Shown one piece after another: positions 18,814-27,952 of a stretch of 64,000 nucleotides of DNA. Location of the stretch: NCBI RefSeq assembly GCF_041929205.1, contig NZ_JBHFNT010000288.1. The stretch is one strand, 5' to 3'. Under the pieces are notes generated by a model, which saw only the letters and a list, made by a program, of their open reading frames with translations, was not told where the DNA came from and searched no databases. Both the position numbers and the translations under genes were made by a program. This DNA comes from Floridanema evergladense (GTDB taxonomy: Bacteria; Cyanobacteriota; Cyanobacteriia; Cyanobacteriales; Aerosakkonemataceae). Each line of letters starts with the position of its first letter. Positions within the stretch are counted from its first letter, which is position 1.

Positions 18814-19446
18814 TTAATTCTCTTCAGTAAAATCCCATGCTGATTGAAAAAATTCATACTCGCACAACATGGCATAATGATAGATTGGTTCGGCTGTTGC
18901 TTTAGTTTCGACGTAGCGATCGACTAACGCTTCCAATGCTGTGGTTAATGGGACAAATTCCGAGGAACTATAAGTGCGAATCCAGTCAGCATATTGATGT
19001 TCAGGAATACCATTTTTCGCTAATTCTTGCCCTAAAAAAGCATACAATCGCATACAAGGAGCCATCGCAACAGCTGTTAAACCTGCGGCATTATTCCAAG
19101 CAGTAGCTAATAGGAAATCTGTATAACGACGAGTAGCTAAAGAAGGAGAAACTTTTTGCAAATTCACTCCCCATTGTGTCGCATAATTCTGATGTAATTT
19201 TAGTTCTTCTAAAACCCCGGTTGCTAAGTTGTGAAAAATGAGGAAGCTTTCCCAATTAGGCGATCGCACTGCTGCTATACTATAAGCTCTGGCAAAAGCT
19301 TCTAAGAAAAAAGCATCCTGTCCAACATAATAAGCAAAGCGATTTTTTGGTAATGTACCTGTAGCAATTTCCTGCACAAATGGATGTGCTAAACAAGCTT
19401 GTGCTAATTCTTGATTCGCTTGCCACAATTCTTCAGAAATAGTCAT
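18814..19446 (-). CDS. tenA: TenA family aminopyrimidine aminohydrolase (thiaminase II)
   Basis: An all-alpha cytoplasmic enzyme of the TenA/PqqC superfamily, which salvages the pyrimidine moiety of degraded thiamin. It has LWQANQELAQACLAHPFVQEIATG at the start, the conserved YVGQDAFFLEAF, the PCMRLYAFLG segment containing the presumed catalytic Cys, and the C-terminal CEYEFFQSAW with the presumed catalytic Glu. Length (210) is slightly under the usual ~220. No TPP riboswitch is visible upstream. It is divergent from queD with a 134-base spacer and convergent with the truncated sensor gene. Confidence 0.92.
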   Translation of the reverse strand: MTISEELWQANQELAQACLAHPFVQEIATGTLPKNRFAYYVGQDAFFLEAFARAYSIAAVRSPNWESFLIFHNLATGVLEELKLHQNYATQWGVNLQKVSPSLATRRYTDFLLATAWNNAAGLTAVAMAPCMRLYAFLGQELAKNGIPEHQYADWIRTYSSSEFVPLTTALEALVDRYVETKATAEPIYHYAMLCEYEFFQSAWDFTEEN

Positions 19447-19580
19447 ATTTTTTTAATAAACCGCAAAGAACGCAAAGGAAAAGTAGAAGCTGTGATAATC
19501 ATTTTAATAGTTTTAAACACGATCGCAATTTTACGCTTTAAAATTTTAATGTAAGTTTGGCTATAAACCAGGAGAATAAA

Positions 19581-19970
19581 GTGCCAAAATGGAAACTTGT
19601 AACAGAATTTACCTTTGATAGCGCTCATTATATCAAAGATTATAATGGCCCTTGCGGACGGCTGCACGGACACACTTATAAGGTGCGAATTGAAGCTACA
19701 TCAACAAAACTTTATTCATCGGAATTTTGTCCTCATCCGGTGATGGTTGCTGATTTTCGGACATTACGTTGGGCGAAAAAAGATATTACTAAAGGTGGGT
19801 TAGATCATGGGATTTTGAATGAAGTAATGCCAGAAGATTACGCAACTACGGCAGAAATGATCGCTAAATTCATTTACGATCGAACTAAGGAAAAATTGCC
19901 AGAAAATGTGCAATTAAAAGTAGTTGTATCGGAAACTCCTAATTCTTGGGTGGAATACGAAGATGAGTAA
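19581..19970 (+). CDS. queD: 6-carboxytetrahydropterin synthase
   Basis: Converts 7,8-dihydroneopterin triphosphate to 6-carboxytetrahydropterin, the second step to preQ0 and queuosine. The zinc ligands are visible as FDSAHYI and CGRLHGHTY, with the catalytic Cys in GPCGRLHGH. The conserved LDHGILNEV and the C-terminal Glu in VVVSETPNSWVEYE are also present. The start is GTG 19581 because AGGAG lies six bases upstream; this gives 129 residues, typical of QueD. A TTG at 19557 would add eight residues before the ribosome binding site and is rejected. No preQ1 riboswitch was recognised upstream. Confidence 0.93.
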   Translation: MPKWKLVTEFTFDSAHYIKDYNGPCGRLHGHTYKVRIEATSTKLYSSEFCPHPVMVADFRTLRWAKKDITKGGLDHGILNEVMPEDYATTAEMIAKFIYDRTKEKLPENVQLKVVVSETPNSWVEYEDE

Positions 19971-20048
19971 ATGCAGACTTGCCATTGATGACCATAGCCT
20001 GTAAATTTTTAAATGGGGGAGCGATCGCAAAACTAAGCAAATTTAGAC

Positions 20049-20810
20049 ATGACAAAATTACAAGCTTTAATTTTCGATGTAGATGGTACGTTAGCTGATA
20101 CAGAACGAGATGGTCATCGAATTGCATTCAATCAAGCTTTTGCCGAACAAGGTTTCGATTGGCATTGGTCAGAATCTTTATATGGTGAATTATTAACTGT
20201 TGCAGGCGGAAAAGAAAGAATTCAATATTATTTAAAGCAACATCACCCAAATTTTCAGCCTCCATCCCAATGGTCAGAATTTTTAGCAAATTTGCATAAA
20301 CTGAAAACAAAATATTACCAAGAATTGCTTAAAGCTGCGGCAATTCCTCTTCGACCTGGAGTAAAACGATTAATTAAAGAAGCAAAAGAACAAGGTTTAC
20401 GTTTAGCTATTGCCACTACCAGTGCTTTACCAAATGCAACAGCTTTGTTGGAACAAACTCTTAATCCTGATTGGTTTGAAATTATTGCCGCTGGCGATAT
20501 TGTTCCCGCAAAAAAACCCGCACCAGATATCTACAATTATGTATTGGAAAAAATGGGATTAACAGCTAATGAATGTCTAGTTTTTGAAGATTCAAATCAT
20601 GGTTTACAAGCAGCATTTGGGGCAGATTTAAAAACCATTATTACAGTGAATGACTATACTAAAAATCAAGATTTTAGTCCCGCTTGTTTGGTAGTAAATC
20701 ATTTAGGCGAATTAGATTTACCATGCGAATTTTTAGCAGGAAATATTCCAGATGTAACAGTTAAATATGTAGATTTAGCTTTATTACAACTTCTACATAA
20801 TGTCAGTTAA
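20049..20810 (+). CDS. cbbY: HAD-family sugar phosphatase, CbbY type
   Basis: A cytoplasmic HAD-IA hydrolase. Motif I is IFDVDGTLADTE, motif II TTSAL, and motifs III/IV are KKPAPDIYNYVL and VFEDSNHGLQAA. The cap residues WHWSESLYGELLTVAGGKERI match CbbY, which removes a phosphate from xylulose 1,5-bisphosphate, an inhibitory by-product of Rubisco. The 253-residue length fits. It starts 78 bases after queD on the same strand but is functionally unrelated. The gene behind it is convergent and also carries a HAD sugar-phosphate domain, of the beta-phosphoglucomutase type, so the two should not be confused. Confidence 0.88.
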   Translation: MTKLQALIFDVDGTLADTERDGHRIAFNQAFAEQGFDWHWSESLYGELLTVAGGKERIQYYLKQHHPNFQPPSQWSEFLANLHKLKTKYYQELLKAAAIPLRPGVKRLIKEAKEQGLRLAIATTSALPNATALLEQTLNPDWFEIIAAGDIVPAKKPAPDIYNYVLEKMGLTANECLVFEDSNHGLQAAFGADLKTIITVNDYTKNQDFSPACLVVNHLGELDLPCEFLAGNIPDVTVKYVDLALLQLLHNVS

Positions 20811-20923
20811 TTGAAGATAAAACAAAAAACTTTAACCAGGATTCATAGATTTAACAGATTTTTTAATTAATCCTGCTCATCATGTAAATCCATAAATCCT
20901 GATCCTGTTTTGAGTTATCTCTC

Positions 20924-23815
20924 CTACCCAGAAATTACACGATAAAGTTTAGCTTGCAAGTCCGTCCAACTAACTCCGGCTAAATTAGGAAGCACTACAT
21001 GAGCATCTTTTACTCTTTCAGAAGGGCCAAGTCCTACTGCCCACATTCTAGCGGCTAAAGCTGCTTCAATACCTGCGGCTGCATCCTCGATAACTAGACA
21101 ATTTTCCGGGGGAATTCCTATTAGTTTGGCGGCGTGTAAAAACAAGTCAGGTGCGGGTTTTGGGGTTTGGACACTGTAACCATCTGCGATCGCATCTACG
21201 CGATTAGCAATTCCCAATTTTTCCACAACTGGACGGGCATTTTTACTAGCTGAACCAATAGCTATTTTAATCCCCGCTTGCCTCAATTCATCTAATAAAT
21301 TTAAGGCTCCTGGCAACAAATCAGCAGGTGAAATACTCTCAATTGATTGTACATAATAGCTGTTTTTTCGCTCCATCATTTCCAGTAATTTCTCTTCTGA
21401 AAATGGGCGATTTCCAGCAATTAATAACAGCGATTCTCTCCGTGATATACCTCTTAATGCTTCATTCGCTTCTCGATTAAAAGGTAATCCTTCTTCATCC
21501 GCTAATCTTTGCCAAGCTCGATAATGAAATTCTGCGGTATCAGTGAGAACTCCATCTAAATCAAAAATTACACCTTGAATATTAGGAGTTATATTCCTAG
21601 AAACTGAGGTAATATTAGGAGAAACTAAATCGAATTCATGCCAGTTTCCCTGCCAATGCAATTTGAATTTTAAGCGGTTCCAACCAGGGGGTAATTGTGG
21701 TTGTGCTACAGGGCCATTTTCTGCAAATTGAACCCCACCAAAACCCAAAACTACAGCTTGCCAAATACCTCCAGCACTAGCACCGTGAATGCCATCATTA
21801 GCATTACCTCGGACATCTTCTAAATCTACTAAAGCTGCCTGCATAAATCGATCGTAAGCTTCTTCATTTTTGCCTAAATCTGAAGCTAAAATTGCATGAA
21901 TTGCTGGCCCTAAAGATGAACCGTAAGTTATATCTGTGCGAGGTGCGTAGTAATCCCAATTTCGCTGCAATGATTCTTGATTGTAAGGAATTTCTTTTGA
22001 TTGACGCATCAAGTAAAGCAGCATTAAAACATCTGGTTGTTTGAGGACTTGTCGCTTATTTCCTCCTTCAATACCCAGAATTGCTTGCATTGATTTATTC
22101 CGAGGTTCATAATCCTCTAAGTTGATATCTTCTAATTTGAAAAATCCTTCAAATTGCTCGATCAATGCACTAGATTCGTCATAAAGAATCCAGAGATTTT
22201 TAGCGATATCTTGCCAGCGCGATCGTCTTTCCCCAGTCAGTTTTAGTTTACCTTTCAAATCAGCAAATTTTTCGGGAAAACTGCTACTTAACCAATCATA
22301 AACAATCAACGCTTTTTCTAAATGCCATTGCGCCATACGATTAGTAAAAACATTATTGCTGACGTGCTCGTGATACTCATCAGCACCGATTACTTCCCGA
22401 ATTTCGTAGCGTTCTTCTTTGGTATTCCACTCAACTCGACTCATCCAAAAAATAGCAGTATCGAGAATAATTTCGGCTCCGTAATCTCGCATCCATTCAT
22501 CATCTTTTGTCGCTTTCCAGTAATACCAAACTGCATAAGCAACATCAGCGCTAATGTGAATTTCCCTATCTCGACACCAAATTCTAATTTCTTCGCCATA
22601 AGGCTGATTAGGAAGTGCCCAACGAGGCGTTACTTCATCACCAGTATCAGCACTTTCCCAAGCATACATTGCTCCTTTATATCCATAATGTGCTGCTTTA
22701 CGTCTGGCTCCATTTAAAGTGTAATAACGATAAGTTAATAAGTTACGTGCTATCTTTGGTTGGGTAAAAGTAAAGAAAGGCAAAATAAAGATTTCTGTGT
22801 CCCAAAAAACGTGACCCCGATATCCAAAACCGGAAAGAGTTTTCGCAGGAATACTCACTTTATCATCATAACGAGGCGCACTAATTAGCAGTTGGAATAA
22901 GTTGTAACGTATAGCTAATTGTGCTCTAGTATCTCCCTCAACTACAATATCACTTTGATGCCAAACTTCTTGCCATGCTGCTTCAGTTGCATTTAATAAT
23001 GTAGTGTAATTAGGTAATTGAGTGAGTTTATTTTGTGCTGTTTCTACCGGGTTTTCTGTTTCTCGTGAAGTGAAAACTGTAATTAATTTTTCTACTATGA
23101 CATTAGTTCCGGGACTAGCAATAAAAGTTGAACTAATTGTCGGATATCCTGGCGCATTTGTAACTTGTAATGCAGCATCAATTCCCAAAATTGCTATTTT
23201 AAATGCTATAGCTAATTCAATTCGAGAAGCACGAGTGCGAGCATTTAACCAAGCTCCACTATCAATTTTTCCTTGGTTAAGTAATTCCCAATGATTGTAA
23301 CCTTGATTTTCTGGGTAGCCGTTAATGCTTGCTTGAATTTCTACTGTTAATTGTGAGTCTAAAGGTGTAATTTCAAAACGCAATGCCAGAACGTTTTGAT
23401 CTGCTAAACTAGCGAATCGTTCCCAACAAAGGTCAACAGTTTTGTTATTAGGACTGCGCCAACGGACTCGACGAGATAGAATACCGCGACGTAAGTCTAA
23501 TTGTCGCTGATAACTGAGGATTTGTCCTTGATCTAAACGAAAACGATCGCCATCTACAATGACTAAAAAAGGCAACCAATCAGGACAGTTAGCTAGTTCA
23601 GTATAGACGATCGGAACATCATCATAAACACCATGAATTAATGTTGATGGTGATGAACGTGGATAGCCTTCTTCAAAACTACCCCTAGTACCTAAATAAC
23701 CATTGCCAATAGTAAAAACAGTCTCTCTTGAATGTAATTGTTCCGGCTCAAACTGGTTTTCGGTTAAAGTCCAGTCTGTGTAAATTAATGATTGATTTTG
23801 TCTGGCTCTATCCAT
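20924..23815 (-). CDS. Fused GH65 glycoside phosphorylase and beta-phosphoglucomutase
   Basis: Residues 1-~735 are a GH65 family phosphorylase/hydrolase of the maltose, trehalose or kojibiose phosphorylase group. The presumed acid catalyst is the Glu in GADEYHEHVSNN (~480), and the phosphate-site motif GASAGGIWQAVVLGFGG lies near 675. Residues ~745-963 are a beta-phosphoglucomutase (HAD: VIFDLDGVLTDTAEFHYRAW, then IGSASKNARPV, TPKPAPDLFLHAA, VIEDAAAGIEAA). A single polypeptide could thus split an alpha-linked disaccharide with phosphate to beta-glucose 1-phosphate and convert that to glucose 6-phosphate. Which disaccharide is used cannot be read from the sequence. The gene is followed upstream by sucrose synthase on the same strand, 210 bases away. 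Confidence 0.95.
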   Translation of the reverse strand: MDRARQNQSLIYTDWTLTENQFEPEQLHSRETVFTIGNGYLGTRGSFEEGYPRSSPSTLIHGVYDDVPIVYTELANCPDWLPFLVIVDGDRFRLDQGQILSYQRQLDLRRGILSRRVRWRSPNNKTVDLCWERFASLADQNVLALRFEITPLDSQLTVEIQASINGYPENQGYNHWELLNQGKIDSGAWLNARTRASRIELAIAFKIAILGIDAALQVTNAPGYPTISSTFIASPGTNVIVEKLITVFTSRETENPVETAQNKLTQLPNYTTLLNATEAAWQEVWHQSDIVVEGDTRAQLAIRYNLFQLLISAPRYDDKVSIPAKTLSGFGYRGHVFWDTEIFILPFFTFTQPKIARNLLTYRYYTLNGARRKAAHYGYKGAMYAWESADTGDEVTPRWALPNQPYGEEIRIWCRDREIHISADVAYAVWYYWKATKDDEWMRDYGAEIILDTAIFWMSRVEWNTKEERYEIREVIGADEYHEHVSNNVFTNRMAQWHLEKALIVYDWLSSSFPEKFADLKGKLKLTGERRSRWQDIAKNLWILYDESSALIEQFEGFFKLEDINLEDYEPRNKSMQAILGIEGGNKRQVLKQPDVLMLLYLMRQSKEIPYNQESLQRNWDYYAPRTDITYGSSLGPAIHAILASDLGKNEEAYDRFMQAALVDLEDVRGNANDGIHGASAGGIWQAVVLGFGGVQFAENGPVAQPQLPPGWNRLKFKLHWQGNWHEFDLVSPNITSVSRNITPNIQGVIFDLDGVLTDTAEFHYRAWQRLADEEGLPFNREANEALRGISRRESLLLIAGNRPFSEEKLLEMMERKNSYYVQSIESISPADLLPGALNLLDELRQAGIKIAIGSASKNARPVVEKLGIANRVDAIADGYSVQTPKPAPDLFLHAAKLIGIPPENCLVIEDAAAGIEAALAARMWAVGLGPSERVKDAHVVLPNLAGVSWTDLQAKLYRVISG

Positions 23816-24025
23816 CGGTGCTGGTGTTAGTTTATGTAACTATTAATTTGCAATTTGAGGAAAGAAATTTGGACTTGACACTCCAGAGAATGCTTAAATT
23901 ATTCTGATTTTAAATATTGTTTGGAAAAACAACTTCATACTCTAGTAGCATTCCCTATCTAAAATCAGCAATAATTTACTAAAACAACCTTTTTTTTCAG
24001 AATTTCCTGGTAGTATTTTCAGAGA

Positions 24026-26437
24026 TCACCGTTTCTGATGCTGCTCCAGGATAATTTCTGCTCTAGGTTTATAAATTAAAAAGAATAGTGCTTCTAAATA
24101 ACGCTGTAGAGCTTCTTTGCTATCGCGGGAAATGTAGTTCCAAAATTGGGAGATTTTGGCGATCGACAACACTTTTGTAGTATGCAATTCCCAGTTAAAC
24201 TCATTACGCACTCTTTGAATCGCTTTTTCAGATAATTGTTCCCAGTATTGAGAATTTTCTGTACAACGATCGAGAAAATTAACAATTTTTTCCGCCGTTC
24301 CCAACAAATCTGTAGGATTGATTAAGAATCCGCTTTCGCCATCTTGAATAATTTCTAGCGCACCGCCAAACTGGGTGGCAAAAGTTGGTAAACCAGAAAT
24401 CATAGCTTCTAAAATCGTCATTCCGAAGGCTTCAAACCGAGCAAAATGAACAAAGATTCCTTGAGCATCTGCGATCGATCTATAAACCTCCCCTAACTCC
24501 GCATTTGGTAAGCGCATCCCTAACCAACGAATACAACCATAAAGTTGATATTGTTGAATAATTTCATGTAATCTTTCGATTTCCCTAGCTTCTTCCGGGT
24601 TATTAGCTTCATAACTATGCAATTTGCTAGTAACTAAGATTAAATTGCAACGTTCTTGCAACTCTTTACTCATCCCAAAACACTCAGCTAAACCCGCTAA
24701 ATTCTTAATCGAATTAATCGGTGCTAAAGCAAAAATTGGTTGTTTATCTGCATTTTCTAAATGTCCCAAAACTTGCGAATCTTCACTGATAAAAAGTAAT
24801 TCTTTAATCTTTTTTGTGATTTCATTTGAGCGATTCTCAGTCTGATTGTAGGGGAAAAAGAATTTTTCATCAACTCCGGGAACTACTACGTTAAACTTGG
24901 GACTAAATAAATTGACTCCATGCACCACATGATATAAATGTGGCATAGTAAAGCAATTATAAGACTCATACTGCCCTATAGTATCCGGCGTTCCCACAAT
25001 TTCTTGAAAAGAAGAAGTAATGATAAAATCAGCAGCATTCATGCTAATTAAATCAGCTGTAAATTGTGCTGAAAAATGATACTCTTCTTCTAAGTCTTGC
25101 CAGTACAAATTACTGAATAAGTACTTGGGTTTTTCTAACGAATGAGCAATATTACATTGAGTAACTTTCAAACGACTCGCCAACAGGAAAGCCACTAAAT
25201 TACCATCACTGTAATTACCGATTATTAAGTTAGGTTTTCCTCCCATTTCTTGCAATAATTCTTGCTCTGCATCCAAGGCAAAGGTTTCTAAATAAGGCCA
25301 AATTTCAAATTTTCTAATCCAGTTTTGCGTAACCTTTGAATTAAATTCTCGAAAAGGAACCCGCAATATCCAAGCATTTTCTGTGTCAGTAATTTTTTCT
25401 AAACGTAGATTGCATTTTGTCCCTTCGCAATTAGGAATTAACCTAGTTAAAATAGTTACTTGCGGTTTAATTCCTAAGCATTCCAAACCCGCCTGTTTAA
25501 TCTCTTCTGTAAGTCGGTTTTCTAGGTTTCTCGCTTGGTTAAGTACATAAACAACTTGACCTGCGGTTTCTGGTCTTCCTAAGACTTCTTCTTGACCTAC
25601 CCAACCGTGAACCGAAATTAATACTACTCGAAAAACTGAGGGAATTCGAGCAACAAATGCTTCTAAAATAGCTGGATCTGGGTTGTCAATCAACCGTTGA
25701 AAAAGGGCAAAAGTTTCACGTACACGAGATGCTGTATTTCCCCAACCTGGCTCAAAACCGAGTGCTTGTAATTCGCTATTAAATTTTTCATAAGGTTCAT
25801 TAGCTGGTCTTTCGCTAATTAAATTTAAAGCTTGTTTTACTTGTGCTAATAATTCGGTTCCTGACTTAATTTGTTCGTTGATTAGTAAAGGGATATCGTC
25901 ATATTGATGTCTTTGCAGAATTTCCCACAAAGATTCTAACCAATAATTAGGATTAGTGGTTATTTGACTATGTAAATGACGATGCCAAACTGCTAAACCT
26001 TGACCAATATTTCTGGCATCATTAACTACGGGTGAATTTTCATAAAAGGGAGCAAAGTCAAGTTCTAAAATGCGGGGTTGATAGCTGTTTACTAAGCGAT
26101 CGCGCAAGTCCAACAAAACTTTTTGCTCTTCTTGTTCCCAATTACTTAAATCTGGAGAAATTCGCCAAACCTGTTGACTGGCAATTCTAGGACGAACTAA
26201 AAACCAAATATAGTTATCTTCTAAAATTATTTCATGAGTATAGTTAACTAACTGTCCCAAGGAAGAAGAATGGTAAAAATAATTTGGTTTTTCTGATTCC
26301 TGACAGTAATCAGCAAAGGTTTGTAAAATCTCATTTCTCAAGAAATAATTTTTTCCAGAAGCTTTCAAACTGTTAATTAATTGTTGTAAATCTGTTTTTT
26401 GCTCGCTGTTTAAAACAGCTTGAACAGTTTCATACAT
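24026..26437 (-). CDS. susA: Sucrose synthase
   Basis: A GT4 glycosyltransferase that reversibly makes sucrose from NDP-glucose and fructose, mainly cleaving sucrose in cyanobacteria. Length 803 matches the ~806 residues of plant and cyanobacterial enzymes. The N-terminal regulatory region has FLRNEILQTFADYC. The catalytic part has the family phrases LEKPKYLFSNLYWQDLEEEYHFS, FTADLISMNAADFIITSS and the EX7E motif FEAFGMTILEAMISGLPTFAT. The start is supported by AGGA seven bases upstream. It sits in a carbohydrate cluster with the GH65-phosphoglucomutase fusion. A 134-bp mobile element (26662-26795) lies in its upstream region. Confidence 0.96.
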   Translation of the reverse strand: MYETVQAVLNSEQKTDLQQLINSLKASGKNYFLRNEILQTFADYCQESEKPNYFYHSSSLGQLVNYTHEIILEDNYIWFLVRPRIASQQVWRISPDLSNWEQEEQKVLLDLRDRLVNSYQPRILELDFAPFYENSPVVNDARNIGQGLAVWHRHLHSQITTNPNYWLESLWEILQRHQYDDIPLLINEQIKSGTELLAQVKQALNLISERPANEPYEKFNSELQALGFEPGWGNTASRVRETFALFQRLIDNPDPAILEAFVARIPSVFRVVLISVHGWVGQEEVLGRPETAGQVVYVLNQARNLENRLTEEIKQAGLECLGIKPQVTILTRLIPNCEGTKCNLRLEKITDTENAWILRVPFREFNSKVTQNWIRKFEIWPYLETFALDAEQELLQEMGGKPNLIIGNYSDGNLVAFLLASRLKVTQCNIAHSLEKPKYLFSNLYWQDLEEEYHFSAQFTADLISMNAADFIITSSFQEIVGTPDTIGQYESYNCFTMPHLYHVVHGVNLFSPKFNVVVPGVDEKFFFPYNQTENRSNEITKKIKELLFISEDSQVLGHLENADKQPIFALAPINSIKNLAGLAECFGMSKELQERCNLILVTSKLHSYEANNPEEAREIERLHEIIQQYQLYGCIRWLGMRLPNAELGEVYRSIADAQGIFVHFARFEAFGMTILEAMISGLPTFATQFGGALEIIQDGESGFLINPTDLLGTAEKIVNFLDRCTENSQYWEQLSEKAIQRVRNEFNWELHTTKVLSIAKISQFWNYISRDSKEALQRYLEALFFLIYKPRAEIILEQHQKR

Positions 26438-26653
26438 AGTACTTTCCTGTTAAAGCATTTAACTTTTTTAAATACACTTACAAATAATTTAAGGCTTAGT
26501 AACTAAGTTGCTCTCCTGCTAAAGATAGATAAAAGTGCAGATTAATTATTTTTTACATTTGCCGTCAATATTAGTTTACTATTGCAGAGTTTCTTTAAGC
26601 CTACTTGGTATTCCTAATTACCAGGATCTCTGTAATAAATTACGTAAAACCAC

Positions 26654-26803
26654 GATTCAATGGCTCTCCCGTACTTGTGGTGGAAAACTCTGGTTTTAGG
26701 GACTGGGGACTGGGGACTAGGGACTGGGAAACCTTGTGGAGTAAGCACTTGGCTAATTAATTAGGTTTACTTATCACCATGATTACGGGAGAGCCGATTC
26801 AAT
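26654..26803. mobile_element. MITE with 24-27 bp inverted ends and 8-bp target duplication
   Basis: The inverted ends are GGCTCTCCCGTA (26662-26673) and TACGGGAGAGCC (26784-26795), and imperfect pairing continues inward through a GTGGTG/CACCAT segment. The element is flanked by the identical octamer GATTCAAT at 26654-26661 and 26796-26803. The 134-bp interior has no coding frame and contains an STRR run. An 8-bp duplication and GGCTCT ends are typical of the ISL3 family, so it is probably a non-autonomous ISL3-type derivative (inference). It lies between the divergent susA and 26872 genes. Confidence 0.85.
26698..26728. repeat. STRR heptanucleotide repeat inside the MITE
   Basis: Four tandem copies of a GGGACTG-type heptamer (one variant with AGGGACT). 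It is the reverse complement type of the STRR at 5084-5110. Confidence 0.7.
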
Positions 26804-26871
26804 TTGCTCTCATTAGTTATTAGTCTAAATTAAGCTATATTATTTATGGTTATAGTTAGGCTGTTCTCCTT

Positions 26872-27492
26872 ATGTCAACTAATCTAATATCTTCTACTTC
26901 ACCGGATTTTTTAGAGACTTTAACTAAAGCAGCCGTTGAGCAAAAACGCGATCGCCCTAAAGCATCTGAAGTCACTCAAGCTTTATTAGAAGCCGAAAAA
27001 TTTACCAAACAACAACGAATAAATTACCCTCTAGAAACTTTAATCGGTTCTTGGCGACTGCATTTTGTTGTGTCACCGAAAAAGTCGCGTCAGCGATCGG
27101 GAATTAAAATGGGAAATGGGTTTTATTTACCGAAGTTTATCAAAGCTCAAATTTCTTTTTTCCCAGCCGAAGTGGATAATAATCTGAATCCAGATCGGCT
27201 AAAAATTGGCAATCAATTGTATGTTGGCACGATCTCTTTTAAGTTTAATGGACCAGCCAAATATTTAGGCAAGAAAAACCTTTTAGCTTTTGACTTTACC
27301 CAAATTCAAGTAGGGTTTTTGAGTTTTACCGTTTATAGCGGTAACTTTCGCGGTGGACAGAAAAAAAGCCAAGAATTTGAGCAAAAACATATTAGAGACC
27401 TACCATTTTTTGCTTTCTTTGCAATTAATGAAAAATACATTGCGGCAAGAGGTAGAGGTGGTGGTTTAGCAATTTGGGTGAAAGAAGCGTAA
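26872..27492 (+). CDS. Hypothetical protein, possibly PAP/fibrillin-like
   Basis: A soluble ~206-residue protein. The phrase NYPLETLIGSWRLHFVVSPKK resembles the start of the plastid-lipid-associated protein (fibrillin) barrel, and the rest is a run of beta strands (LYVGTISFKFNGPAKYLGKKNLLAFDFTQI) as expected for a lipocalin-like barrel. The usual fibrillin N-terminal phrase is not obvious, so the family call is weak. The protein is rich in basic residues near 72-95. It is followed 24 bases later by the cytochrome c6-like gene, and the two may be co-transcribed. Confidence 0.82.
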   Translation: MSTNLISSTSPDFLETLTKAAVEQKRDRPKASEVTQALLEAEKFTKQQRINYPLETLIGSWRLHFVVSPKKSRQRSGIKMGNGFYLPKFIKAQISFFPAEVDNNLNPDRLKIGNQLYVGTISFKFNGPAKYLGKKNLLAFDFTQIQVGFLSFTVYSGNFRGGQKKSQEFEQKHIRDLPFFAFFAINEKYIAARGRGGGLAIWVKEA

Positions 27493-27516
27493 AGATTCAG
27501 ACGAAACAAATTAAAA

Positions 27517-27873
27517 ATGAAAGCAAAAAATTGGCTAAGTTGGATTCAGAAAACAGGGCTATATTTAATAATATGTTGCTTACTGTTTTTAAGCATTTTA
27601 CCTCAAGCTTGGGCAGCAGATTTAGGAAATGGCGAAAAAGTTTTTCAAGCTAATTGTGTAGGCTGTCATGTAAATGGCAGTAACATAATTCGTCGGGGCA
27701 AAAACTTAAAGTTAAAAGCTTTGCAAAAAAATGGTTATGCTGATGTAGAAGCGATCGCTTCCATAGTCACAAATGGTAAAGCCAATATGTCAGCTTACAA
27801 AGACCGTTTAACTCCAGAGCAAATCGAAAACGTTGCAGCTTACGTACTCGAACAAGCTCAAAAAGGCTGGTAG
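27517..27873 (+). CDS. petJ: Cytochrome c6-like protein
   Basis: A soluble lumenal c-type cytochrome that carries electrons from cytochrome b6f to photosystem I or to oxidase. An export signal with a hydrophobic core (about residues 12-30) ends at AWA|AD. The haem site CVGCH is near residue 49, and the axial Met is in the motif GKANMSAYKDRLT. The C-terminal VAAYVLEQAQKGW is typical of c6. The NIIRRGKNLKLKAL segment is more basic than in the main PetJ and could indicate a c6 variant. It is the second gene of a probable pair with the upstream hypothetical gene. Confidence 0.9.
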   Translation: MKAKNWLSWIQKTGLYLIICCLLFLSILPQAWAADLGNGEKVFQANCVGCHVNGSNIIRRGKNLKLKALQKNGYADVEAIASIVTNGKANMSAYKDRLTPEQIENVAAYVLEQAQKGW

Positions 27874-27952
27874 AAATAAGCTCTCATGCAGAAGGTGAGA
27901 AGGGACGCAAGAACACAGAATACCTTTTCCCTTTCCTCCCTTCTACTTTATC

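Noticed and set aside
19447..19580. Riboswitch upstream of tenA or queD
   Set aside because: The divergent spacer lacks the conserved TPP and preQ1 motifs that I would expect.
19443..19673. Small minus-strand frame upstream of tenA
   Set aside because: It covers the start of queD and is rich in Ile, Lys and Phe with no ribosome binding site.
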